Assembly: GCA_051955535.1 (NCBI GenBank) | Contig: JBQCGP010000047.1 | Location: forward strand, 70,897-134,896 | Reading direction: 5' to 3' | DNA length: 64,000 nt | Source of the DNA: 13-2-20CM-68-14 sp051955535 | Lineage (GTDB): Bacteria > Actinomycetota > Thermoleophilia > Gaiellales > Gaiellaceae | Shown here: one piece after another, positions 24,074 to 32,195 of the stretch | Layout: each line of letters begins with the position of its first letter | How positions within the stretch are numbered: position 1 is the first letter of the stretch | The notes under the pieces: model-generated | Database searches by the model: none | What the model saw: the letters and a program-made list of their open reading frames with translations, nothing else | Told to the model about the DNA's origin: nothing | Position numbers and translations under genes: made by a program

Positions 24074-25462
24074 GTGTTCCGATCGCTCCGCTTCCGGCTC
24101 CCGGCGCTGTTCCTGGCGGCGATCGTCCTCGCAGGGCTCGTTTCGACGGCGGTGGCCGTCAGCGTCTCGCAGCATTACGCTCAGAACAGGCTTCGCAAGC
24201 AGGCCTACAGCGAGCTCGGCCGCGAGGCCCGCGGCATCAACGAGATCTACACAAAGCATGCGGGCGGGAAGCAGCCGAACTCCCGCGAGCTCGAGCTCGC
24301 CTCAGGCGACCAGGTCTTCTACGTCCAGCGGGCGAGGGGGATCGACCTCTATCCGGGACCGACGCCGGCGTTCACAGTGCTGCCAAAGACCGTTCTGGAC
24401 TTTCGCCGGATCCTCGCCAACGAGACCATCTCTTTCGAGTTCACGCGCCGAGTAAAGGGGCAGGCGACTCGGATGCTGGCGGTCGCCCGGCCCGTCAAGC
24501 TCGGCGGGGAGGTGTTCGGGGCCACCATCCTCGCCCGGCCGACGACGCGCCTGAACCAGGGCGTCCTGCCGCTCGTCTGGCGGCTTCTCCCCGCCTTCCT
24601 CGCCGGGATCCTCGTCGCCGGCGCACTCGGCTGGTACCTCTCGCGTCGGATCACGAAGCCGGTGCTCGCACTCTCCGACGCGGCAGACGAGGTGGCCGCC
24701 GGCCGGTACGGCGTCGCTGTCCCCGAAGTGCCTGGAGGCGGCGAGATCAGCCATCTATCGACGCGGTTCAGGGACATGGCATCGCAGCTCGAGCAAGCCG
24801 AGGCGCTCGAGCGGAACTTCCTGATGACCGTCTCGCACGAACTGCGGACGCCGCTAACGGCAATCCGCGGCCACGTGGACGCGCTCCTAGAGGGTGTCGT
24901 GGAGGACGAGGCGACGAGGACGTATTCGCTCGAGGTGATCAGCCTCGAGGCGAAGCGCCTCGAACGGCTCGTTGGAGACGTCCTCGACCTGGCCAAGCTG
25001 GACACCCACCGATTCGCGCTGCGGCGCGAGGAGGTGGACATGGAACGTCTGGTAGACCGGGCCTACTCGGCGTTCAACGAGGAGGCGCGGCGGCGCGGCA
25101 TCGAGTACAGGCGCGAGATCACGGCCACTCCGGTCCTGGAGACCGACGGCGACCGCGTCCTGCAGGTGATCTCGAACCTGCTCTCGAACGCATTTCGCTG
25201 GACGCCGGACGGCGGCCGGGTCGGGCTCGCGCTCACCAAGGTTGATGGGACGATCCGCGTCGCGGTCGAGGACAACGGGCCGGGCATCGCGGTCGAGGAG
25301 CAGGAGCGGATCTTCCGGCCGTTCTGGTCGCGTGACGGCGAGGGCACCGGCCTCGGGCTGGCGATCGCCGGTGAGCTGGCGGCCGCGCTCGGCGGCCAGA
25401 TCGAGCTGGAGACGGCGCCGGGCCAGGGCAGCCGGTTCGAGCTCGTGCTGCCTGTGAACTAA
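24074..25462 (+). CDS. Membrane sensor histidine kinase (HAMP-HisKA)
   Basis: 462 residues, GTG start. A first membrane segment (about 10-32), an extracytoplasmic sensor of about 130 residues and a second segment (about 165-188) lead into a HAMP linker (LSRRITKPVLALSDAADEVAAG). HisKA follows with FLMTVSHELRTPLTAIRGH (His near 258), then HATPase motifs NLLSNAFRWTP, DNGPGIA and GTGLGLAIAGELA. It is the partner of the preceding response regulator. The extracytoplasmic ligand is unknown. Confidence 0.93.
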   Translation: MFRSLRFRLPALFLAAIVLAGLVSTAVAVSVSQHYAQNRLRKQAYSELGREARGINEIYTKHAGGKQPNSRELELASGDQVFYVQRARGIDLYPGPTPAFTVLPKTVLDFRRILANETISFEFTRRVKGQATRMLAVARPVKLGGEVFGATILARPTTRLNQGVLPLVWRLLPAFLAGILVAGALGWYLSRRITKPVLALSDAADEVAAGRYGVAVPEVPGGGEISHLSTRFRDMASQLEQAEALERNFLMTVSHELRTPLTAIRGHVDALLEGVVEDEATRTYSLEVISLEAKRLERLVGDVLDLAKLDTHRFALRREEVDMERLVDRAYSAFNEEARRRGIEYRREITATPVLETDGDRVLQVISNLLSNAFRWTPDGGRVGLALTKVDGTIRVAVEDNGPGIAVEEQERIFRPFWSRDGEGTGLGLAIAGELAAALGGQIELETAPGQGSRFELVLPVN

Positions 25463-25623
25463 GAGGGTTTGGCGCAAAGCAGTCTGTGCCGCCGGCGCAC
25501 GCTGCTCGCCCGCTGAGCTGCGTCCTCAGTCGCGCCAATAGCTATGGCTATTGACGCTCCCTGCGTCCTTGTCAGCGAACGAGCATCGAACGCCGTCGAC
25601 GAGCGGCTTTCCGCCAAACCCTC
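25463..25623. repeat. 161-bp element with 18-bp terminal inverted repeats (MITE/REP-like)
   Basis: Left arm GAGGGTTTGGCGCAAAGC (25463-25480) and right arm GCTTTCCGCCAAACCCTC (25606-25623) match at 17 of 18 positions. Inside is a perfect stem CAATAGC-TATG-GCTATTG (25536-25553) flanked by two copies of CTGCGTCCT. CTA occurs on both outer sides (25459-25461 and 25624-25626), compatible with a 3-bp target duplication. It fills the entire gap between two convergent genes, touching both stop codons, and carries no gene. Confidence 0.55.
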
Positions 25624-26073
25624 CTAGGTGCCGGTTCGGCGGTCTTCGATCCGGTAGACGACGGCGCCCTCGTCGGCTCCGAGCGTGCGCTCCAAGCGAG
25701 CGAGCCGCTCGTCGACGCCGCGCCACCCGGAGGTGATCAGGTCGATCAAGAGGGCCAGGTCGTCCACGCGTGCGTGGCGCTCGGTGAGCAGATCGGTCTC
25801 GAGCCGCTCGAGCCGTCGTACCGTGTTCGCGGACAGGCCGCGCACCTCGGCGAGGTGCCTTGCGACCGGCAGCACCTGCTCGCGAATCCCGGCCTCGACG
25901 GCCTCGCCGACGCGGTCGGGCAGAGTCGCCTCGAGCTGGGCGGCCGTCTGGGCGAGCGACTCGACCTGGTGCCGCGCCCGCTCGATGGCGGCTTCCGCCA
26001 CGGCGGGGTCGGTGCGGCCCTCGGCCGCCTGCCTGAGCCGTTCGTTCGCCCGTTCGAGAGCGACGGGATTCAT
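25624..26073 (-). CDS. Helical/coiled-coil hypothetical protein
   Basis: 149 residues, ATG start. The whole chain is predicted helical with heptad-like leucine spacing (LERANERLRQ, QVESLAQTAAQLEATL, TVRRLERLETDLL). No signal peptide, membrane segment or known domain. It may be a scaffold or chemotaxis-like coiled coil. Divergent from queA with a 27-bp gap. The stop codon immediately abuts the inverted-repeat element. Confidence 0.6.
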   Translation of the reverse strand: MNPVALERANERLRQAAEGRTDPAVAEAAIERARHQVESLAQTAAQLEATLPDRVGEAVEAGIREQVLPVARHLAEVRGLSANTVRRLERLETDLLTERHARVDDLALLIDLITSGWRGVDERLARLERTLGADEGAVVYRIEDRRTGT

Positions 26074-26100
26074 GGCCGGCAACGCTAGCGTTCGGGTCGG

Positions 26101-27036
26101 ATGAACCTCTCTGAGCTGGACTACTCGCTCCCGGCGGAGCTGATCGCGCAGCGGCCACTCGAGCGCCGCGACGACTCGCGGCTTCTCGTCTACGAGCGGG
26201 CGAGTGGGGAGGTCAGGCACCGGCGGTTCGCCGAGCTTCCGGAGGAGCTCGGGCCCGACGAGGTCACCGTCGTCAACGACAGCCGCGTGATCCCGGGCCG
26301 GATCCCGATCGCGCGGCCGCGCGGGGAGGTCCTGCTGCTCGAACCAACCGGCGTCGACGGCCTCTGGGAAGGCCTCGCGCGCCCGACCCGGCGGTTGCGG
26401 GCCGGACGTAGGTACGGGCCGGTTGAGCTCGTCGAGCACCTCGGCGAAGGGCGCTGGCTGCTCCGGCTCGACGGTGAACCCGCGGGTGAGCTGCCGCTGC
26501 CGCCCTACATCACGGAGAGGCTCGCGGATCCGGAGCGCTACCAAACCGTTTACGCCGACGCAGAGGGCTCGGCGGCGGCGCCGACTGCCGGGCTGCATTT
26601 CACGCCGGAGCTGTTCCAGCGGCTCGAGGTCGAGCGGGTGACGCTCCACGTCGGTCTCGACACCTTCCGGCCGGTGTCGGCCGAGCGGCTCGAGGACCAC
26701 GAGCTGCACAGCGAACGCTACGAGGTCGATCCGGCGGCGTGGGAGCGGATCCGCGCGGCGCGGCGGGTGCTCGCTGTCGGGACCACGACGGTGCGCGTGC
26801 TCGAGTCACTCGCGCGCGGCGCCCCGCTCGCGGGCCGCACCGATCTGTACGTGACGCCGGGCTTCGAGTTTCGCCGGGTCGACTCCCTGCTGACGAACTT
26901 CCACCTTCCGCGCTCGACCCTGCTCGCGCTCGTGATGGCGTTCGCCGGCGTCGAAGAGACGCGCCGGCTCTACTCGCTGGGAATCGAGGAGTGCTACCGC
27001 TTCTACTCCTTCGGCGACGCAATGCTTGTCCGATGA
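26101..27036 (+). CDS. queA: S-adenosylmethionine:tRNA ribosyltransferase-isomerase QueA
   Basis: 311 residues, ATG start. QueA transfers and isomerises the ribosyl part of SAM onto 7-aminomethyl-7-deazaguanine in tRNA to make epoxyqueuosine. Signatures: VNDSRVIPGR, APTAGLHFTPEL, VTLHVGLDTFRPV, TNFHLPRSTLLALVMAFAG and the C-terminal ECYRFYSFGDAML. It is shorter than E. coli QueA (356) through a compacted middle, as is common in actinobacteria. Overlaps tgt by 4 bp (ATGA). Confidence 0.94.
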   Translation: MNLSELDYSLPAELIAQRPLERRDDSRLLVYERASGEVRHRRFAELPEELGPDEVTVVNDSRVIPGRIPIARPRGEVLLLEPTGVDGLWEGLARPTRRLRAGRRYGPVELVEHLGEGRWLLRLDGEPAGELPLPPYITERLADPERYQTVYADAEGSAAAPTAGLHFTPELFQRLEVERVTLHVGLDTFRPVSAERLEDHELHSERYEVDPAAWERIRAARRVLAVGTTTVRVLESLARGAPLAGRTDLYVTPGFEFRRVDSLLTNFHLPRSTLLALVMAFAGVEETRRLYSLGIEECYRFYSFGDAMLVR

Positions 27037-28163
27037 GCTTCCGGGTGAGTGCCACCGACGGCAAGGCGCGCGCGGGCTTGCTCACGACCGCGCACGGCGA
27101 GGTGCCGACCCCGGCCTTCATGCCCGTGGGCACGAAGGCAACCGTGAAGAGCGTTCATCCGGACGAGCTGCGCGCGCTCGGCGCCGCGATCGTGCTCGGA
27201 AACACCTACCACCTTCATTTCCGGCCGGGGGCGGAGTTGATCGCCGAGCTCGGCGGCCTGCACTCGTTCATGGCCTGGGACGGACCGATCCTGACCGACT
27301 CCGGCGGCTTCCAGGTCTTCTCGCTGCGCGACACGATCCTCTCGGTCGACGACGAGGGCGTCACGTTCCGCTCCGTCTACGACGGCGAGCCCGCACGATT
27401 CACGCCCGAGTCCGTCGCAGAGATCCAGGCACAGCTTGGCTCGGACGTCGCCATGTGTCTCGACGCCGTGCCGCCCGCGGACGCACCGCGACCAGCGCTC
27501 GAGGACGCGGTGCGTCTGACGACCTTGTGGGCGGCCCGGCAGCGCGAGGCGCCGCGGGCTTCGGGGCAGCTCGTCTTTGGGATCGCCCAGGGCGGCACCG
27601 ACGAGGAGCTGCGCACCCGCTCGATCGAAGAGATCACGGCCCTTGGCTTCGACGGCTACGCGCTCGGTGGCCTCGCGATCGGAGAGGACCGCGACCTGAT
27701 GTTCGACACCGTCGCCTGGGCGACCCCGCTCCTGCCGGCCGACAGTGCCCGCTACTTCATGGGCATCGGCGATCCGCAGGGCGTCCTCGAGGTGATCGAG
27801 CGGGGGATCGACATGTTCGACTGCGTCCTGCCGACGCGCAACGCGCGAACCGGCACCGCGATCACGTGGGAGGGGCGGCTGAACATGCGGAACGCCCGCT
27901 TCGCCCGCGACCGCGCGCCGCTGCAGGAGGGCTGCGAGTGCCCGGCATGTACGCGCTTTTCCCGCGCCTACCTGCGGCACCTCGTCAACCAGCAGGAGCT
28001 GCTTGGCCACCGGCTGCTCAGCCTCCACAATCTACGATTCCTCCTCGATTTGACGGCGGGCGCGAGAGCGGCGATCGAAGGCGGCGAGTTCGCCGTGTAC
28101 AAGCAGGAGGCGCTCGCGCGTCTCGGGGCTCTTACGGAAACGGAGGCGCTACGGGCTACCTGA
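27033..28163 (+). CDS. tgt: tRNA-guanine transglycosylase
   Basis: 376 residues; ATG overlaps the queA stop. It swaps guanine-34 of GUN anticodons for the preQ1 base. Catalytic residues are visible in TDSGGFQVFS (Asp near 90) and DMFDCVLPTRNARTG (Asp near 265). The zinc site is C-x-C-x2-C in CECPACTRF with a downstream His in NLRFL-proximal HNL. With queA and queG, the queuosine end-steps are present, but no preQ1 synthesis genes occur here. Confidence 0.95.
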   Translation: MSFRVSATDGKARAGLLTTAHGEVPTPAFMPVGTKATVKSVHPDELRALGAAIVLGNTYHLHFRPGAELIAELGGLHSFMAWDGPILTDSGGFQVFSLRDTILSVDDEGVTFRSVYDGEPARFTPESVAEIQAQLGSDVAMCLDAVPPADAPRPALEDAVRLTTLWAARQREAPRASGQLVFGIAQGGTDEELRTRSIEEITALGFDGYALGGLAIGEDRDLMFDTVAWATPLLPADSARYFMGIGDPQGVLEVIERGIDMFDCVLPTRNARTGTAITWEGRLNMRNARFARDRAPLQEGCECPACTRFSRAYLRHLVNQQELLGHRLLSLHNLRFLLDLTAGARAAIEGGEFAVYKQEALARLGALTETEALRAT

Positions 28164-28165
28164 TC

Positions 28166-28450
28166 GTGATCGTGGCGCTCTTCGTGCTGCTCTACCTGCT
28201 GATCCTGCGCCCGCAGCGCCGTCGCACAACCGACCAGCTTCAAATGCAGGACACGCTTCAGGTCGGCGACGAAGTGATCACGGCGGGGGGCATCCGAGGC
28301 GAGGTGCGGCAGCTCGACGAGGAGGTGCTCAAGGTCGAGATCGCCCCGGACATCGTCGTCCGCGTCGACCGGCGGGCGATCGCCGGGGTCGTCAACGAGC
28401 CGGAAGATGACACAGACGCGCTAGGCGAAACGGAGCCCGACGAAAGCTAA
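28166..28450 (+). CDS. yajC: Preprotein translocase subunit YajC
   Basis: About 94 residues. The single N-terminal membrane segment (VIVALFVLLYLLILRPQRRR) with the RPQ motif and the downstream VGDEVITAGGIRGEVRQLDEE are diagnostic. The start is uncertain: no ATG is in frame. GTG at 28166 is chosen; CTG at 28160 would overlap the tgt stop by 4 bp. YajC associates with SecDF, encoded 18 bp downstream, assisting export and insertion. Confidence 0.9.
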   Translation: MIVALFVLLYLLILRPQRRRTTDQLQMQDTLQVGDEVITAGGIRGEVRQLDEEVLKVEIAPDIVVRVDRRAIAGVVNEPEDDTDALGETEPDES

Positions 28451-28468
28451 GCTTCGGTCCCTTCGCGG

Positions 28469-31231
28469 ATGACGAACCGCCGTACCTACCTGATCCTCGT
28501 CGGCCTGATCCTCGCCGCACTGGCGGGAGTGGCCGCGCTTGGCATTCCCGGCTCCCCGGTGCACAAAAAGGTGACGCTCGGGCTCGACCTGCAGGGCGGC
28601 CTCGAGGTTGTACTGAAGGCGCAGCCCGCCAAGGGACAGAAGCTCGACTCAGCGGCGCTCGACCGCTCGGTCTCGATCATGCGCCAGCGCGTCGACAAGC
28701 TCGGCGTCTCCGAGCCCGAGATCCGCAAGCAGGGCTCGAACCAGATCGTGATCGAGCTCGCCGGCGTCCACGATCCCGCCAAGGCGGCGGCGATCATCGG
28801 CAAGACCGCCCAGCTGGAGCTCTACGACCTCGAGACGTCACTCACCGGCCCGTCGGTCACGGCCTCGGGGAACCCGCAGGAGTCGCCGAGCCTCGGCGCG
28901 CTCCTGTCGCAGGTCCAGTCGCAGGCGAAGCAGGGAACCCCCGAGGGCTACTACGTCCTCGGCAAGAACAAGCAGAAGACGATCGGCCCTTTCCAGACGC
29001 GCGCGGCGGCCCTCAACCAGGCCAAGCTCAACAAGCTGAAGACGCCCTACACGGTGCTCGCCGTTCCGCAGAACACCGTCGTCGTCACCTGCGACTCGAC
29101 CGAGGTGGTCTGCCCGGGGAACAGCGGCGCGCAGGGCGGCAACACCATTCCGCCGCCCGCGAAGGGCCAGAGCTACTACTACCTGCTCAAGCACGACCCG
29201 AACCTGAAGGCGGTCGGCAACGTCAAGGGCGTGCCGCAGCTGACCGGCTCCGACCTCAAGCTGTCAGGGACGCGTCAGGACTTCGACCCGACCACGAACG
29301 AGCCGGTCGTGCTGATGCAGTTCACGGGCTCGGGCTCGCACAAGTTCCAGCAGGTCACCTCCGAGGAGTACAACCGGGGCCGCAACCGGCAGATCCCGCA
29401 GCACTTCGCGATCGTGCTCGACCACGAGATCAGGTCGTTCCCGCAGATCGACTACACGAACTCGAGCCTCGCCGGCGGCATCAGCGGCAACGCCGAGATC
29501 TCGGGCATCAAGTCGATCGGCGAGGCGAAGGACCTGGCGCTCGTGCTCCAGACCGGCGCGCTGCCCGTCAACTTCCAGCAGATCGAGCGCACCGACGTCT
29601 CCGCGACGCTCGGTAAGGACTCGCTGAACGAAGCGAAGAAGGCAGCGCTGATCGGCCTGCTGATCGTGGCGATCTTCCTGCTCGTTCTCTACCGCTTCCT
29701 CGGCGTGGTCGCGGTCGTCGGCCTCGGCATCTACGCCGCCTTCCTCTACGCGGCGATCCTGCTCTTCAACGTCACGCTGACGCTGCCGGGCTTCGCAGGA
29801 CTGATCCTGACGATAGGCGTGGCCGCCGACGCGAACGTGGTCGTCTTCGAACGCATCAAGGAAGAGGTGCGCGCCGGGAAGTCCGTGCGCGCGGCGGTCT
29901 CAGCCGGCTATGCGAAGGGCTTCCACACGATCATCGACGCGAACGTCGTCACCGCGATCACGGCGTTAGTCCTGTTCGCGGTAGCGACCGCCGGCGTCAA
30001 GGGCTTCGCGTTGATGCTGTTGATCGGGACGGTGATCTCGCTGATCACCGCGGTCGCGGCTACGCGCGCGATGCTGGGTCTCCTGTCCGGCTTCTCGTGG
30101 TTCGACAACCCGCGCTTCATGGGGGCCGGCGGTCAGCAGTCTGCGAAGTGGCTGCAGATCGACTTCATGCGCAGGCGCTACCTCTGGTTCGCGATCTCCG
30201 GCGTGATCGTCGCGATCGGGCTCGTCTCGCTCGGCGTCAAGGGGCTGAACCTCGGCATCGACTTCAAGGGCGGCACGCAGGTGACGTTCAAGACCCAGCA
30301 GCCGGTCTCGCTGAACGCGGTCCGCAACCAGGCGAAGGACATCGGCCAGTCCGACGCGGTCATCCAGGGCCGCGGCCAGACCTTCGGGAGCGACAAGTAC
30401 GAGAACTTCCAGATGCGGATGAAGTCGCTGTCGCAGGCGCACCAGAACACGCTTGGCCAGGACCTGACGTCGCGCTTCAACGCCAAGAACTACCAGATCA
30501 CGAACGTTTCCTCGAGCTTCGGGAGACAGATCGCCCGCTCGGCGATCGTTGCGATCATCGTCTCGCTGCTGCTGATCGTGCTCTACATCGCGGTCAGATT
30601 CGACCTCAAGTTCGCCGGACCGGTGATCGTCGCGTTACTCCACGACATCGTGATCACGGTCGGGGTCTACTCGCTGACCGGTCGCGAGGTCTCGAACGCC
30701 ACGGTGGCTGCTGTCTTAACCGTGCTCGGTTACTCGATCTACGACACGATCATCATCTTCGACCGGATCCGGGAGAACATCCCGCTGATGCGGCGCTCGT
30801 CGTTCGCGACGATCGCGAACGTCTCGCTCTGGGAGACGATCCGCCGTTCGCTGGCGACGACGTTCATCACGCTCCTGCCGATCGTCTCGCTGCTGATCTT
30901 CGGCGGCGCGACCCTGAAGGACTTCGCTTTCGCCCTGATGGTCGGCATCATCTCCGGCGCCTACTCGTCGATCTTCATCGCGGCGCCGCTGTTGACGATC
31001 CTGAAGGAGCGGGAGCCCGAGTACGCACGGCGGAAGGACGTCGTCGAGGTTGCCGGCGACGGGCGGCCGGCCGAGCTGGTTCTCGAGGAGGCGGAGGAGG
31101 CGGCCGCGGCGGAGCCCACGCCGGACCTCTCCCCGGTCGACGCGGTCGAGCGCGTCGCCGCCTCGGCCGAAGCGAAGCGGGAGCGCCGTCGCCAGCGGCG
31201 GCGCGCGCGTCCGCATGGCCGAACCCGGTAG
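28469..31231 (+). CDS. secDF: Fused SecD-SecF protein translocase component
   Basis: 920 residues, ATG start. The SecD half (about 1-550) has GLDLQGGLEVVLKA, the large periplasmic-type P1 loop with QTGALPVNFQQIERTDVSATLG, and the six-helix RND-like membrane domain with GVAADANVVVFERIKEE. The SecF half (about 555-850) has LGIDFKGGTQVTFK and SIYDTIIIFDRIREN. SecD and SecF, normally separate in actinobacteria, are one chain here. Proton-driven SecDF pulls exported proteins out of SecYEG. The C-terminal 70 residues are acidic, then basic, and unlike either family. Confidence 0.94.
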   Translation: MTNRRTYLILVGLILAALAGVAALGIPGSPVHKKVTLGLDLQGGLEVVLKAQPAKGQKLDSAALDRSVSIMRQRVDKLGVSEPEIRKQGSNQIVIELAGVHDPAKAAAIIGKTAQLELYDLETSLTGPSVTASGNPQESPSLGALLSQVQSQAKQGTPEGYYVLGKNKQKTIGPFQTRAAALNQAKLNKLKTPYTVLAVPQNTVVVTCDSTEVVCPGNSGAQGGNTIPPPAKGQSYYYLLKHDPNLKAVGNVKGVPQLTGSDLKLSGTRQDFDPTTNEPVVLMQFTGSGSHKFQQVTSEEYNRGRNRQIPQHFAIVLDHEIRSFPQIDYTNSSLAGGISGNAEISGIKSIGEAKDLALVLQTGALPVNFQQIERTDVSATLGKDSLNEAKKAALIGLLIVAIFLLVLYRFLGVVAVVGLGIYAAFLYAAILLFNVTLTLPGFAGLILTIGVAADANVVVFERIKEEVRAGKSVRAAVSAGYAKGFHTIIDANVVTAITALVLFAVATAGVKGFALMLLIGTVISLITAVAATRAMLGLLSGFSWFDNPRFMGAGGQQSAKWLQIDFMRRRYLWFAISGVIVAIGLVSLGVKGLNLGIDFKGGTQVTFKTQQPVSLNAVRNQAKDIGQSDAVIQGRGQTFGSDKYENFQMRMKSLSQAHQNTLGQDLTSRFNAKNYQITNVSSSFGRQIARSAIVAIIVSLLLIVLYIAVRFDLKFAGPVIVALLHDIVITVGVYSLTGREVSNATVAAVLTVLGYSIYDTIIIFDRIRENIPLMRRSSFATIANVSLWETIRRSLATTFITLLPIVSLLIFGGATLKDFAFALMVGIISGAYSSIFIAAPLLTILKEREPEYARRKDVVEVAGDGRPAELVLEEAEEAAAAEPTPDLSPVDAVERVAASAEAKRERRRQRRRARPHGRTR

Positions 31232-31484
31232 CGCCCTGGTCGAGGCCGCCCGACGGCTCGGGCGCGAGCAGGCGAAGGCGCTCGCGGACGAGCTGAGCGC
31301 GCTCTGGCGCGGTGACGCGACGGTGACCGACCGCACCGCGGCGCGGCTCGCCGGGATATTCCGGGAGCTCGGCCTCGTCACGCGCGAGGAGCTGGACGAC
31401 GCGCAGCTGAGGATCGCCCAGCTCGAGCACCGTCTGCGCCTGCTCGAGGACGGCCGGCCGCCGCTCTCCCCGCCGGCGCCGTGA
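31215..31484 (+). CDS. Small hypothetical helical protein
   Basis: 89 residues, ATG start 17 bp inside the end of secDF. Highly charged helices (ALVEAARRLGREQAKALADEL, EELDDAQLRIAQLEHRLRLLE) and a proline-rich tail; a short coiled coil is likely. It is wedged between secDF and the acyltransferase with a 4-bp overlap (GTGA) to the latter, so co-translation is probable. No known family recognised. Confidence 0.6.
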   Translation: MAEPGSALVEAARRLGREQAKALADELSALWRGDATVTDRTAARLAGIFRELGLVTREELDDAQLRIAQLEHRLRLLEDGRPPLSPPAP

Positions 31485-32185
31485 GCACACCTCTGTCGCG
31501 GCTCCTGCCGGGGAGCTGGCGCGGGGATCCCGACCGCTTCTGGGCCATCTTCCGGCCGATCGTGCAGCCGATCACCCTCGCGCTTGCGCCCGCGGCTGCT
31601 TACGGGGTCGAGCGCATACCGGGCGACCGCGGTGCCGTGCTCGCCGCCAACCATTTCTCGGGCATCGATCACCCCCTGATCGGCTGCTTCGTCCCCGGCA
31701 CGACCTACTTCCTCGCGAAATCTGAGCTGTTCGAGATCCCCGTGATCGGCGACTGGCTCGAATTGATGGGCGTGATCTCGATCCGCCGCGGCGAGAGCGA
31801 CCGCGACGCCCTGCGCCGTTCCCGCGAGGAGGTGCGGAATGGCCACGTCGTCTGCGTTCACGTCGAGGGCACACGCCAGCGCCTCGGCTATCCGGGACCT
31901 GTCCACACGGGCGGGCTGATGATCGCGATGCAGGAGGGCGCTCCGGTCGTGCCACTCGGCCTCGACACGTTCGGCTGGACGCCGTCCAATCGGCGGCTCT
32001 GCGCGCTCGTCTTCGGCGAGCCGATCGAGCTCGACGGCCTGCCGCGGAACCGGGCCGGTTACACGGAGGCCGGCGAGCTCGTCCGTGCCGAGATCGTGCG
32101 GCTCTGGCGCCTCGCCGCGGAGGCCTCGGCGGCAGGCCTGCCGCCGGAGCTGCCGGACGGGACGCTTCGAAACGGACCCGTGTAA
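31481..32185 (+). CDS. 1-acylglycerol-3-phosphate O-acyltransferase (PlsC-like)
   Basis: 234 residues, GTG start. The acyltransferase block I NHFSGIDH (NHX4D type), the substrate motif EGTRQR and a proline-bearing hydrophobic block VVPLGL are present in the right order. It adds the second acyl chain to lysophosphatidic acid in phospholipid synthesis at the inner face of the membrane. Last of the run secDF, small protein, plsC; the UbiB-type kinase follows 10 bp later. Confidence 0.88.
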   Translation: MSTPLSRLLPGSWRGDPDRFWAIFRPIVQPITLALAPAAAYGVERIPGDRGAVLAANHFSGIDHPLIGCFVPGTTYFLAKSELFEIPVIGDWLELMGVISIRRGESDRDALRRSREEVRNGHVVCVHVEGTRQRLGYPGPVHTGGLMIAMQEGAPVVPLGLDTFGWTPSNRRLCALVFGEPIELDGLPRNRAGYTEAGELVRAEIVRLWRLAAEASAAGLPPELPDGTLRNGPV

Positions 32186-32195
32186 GACTGATCGC

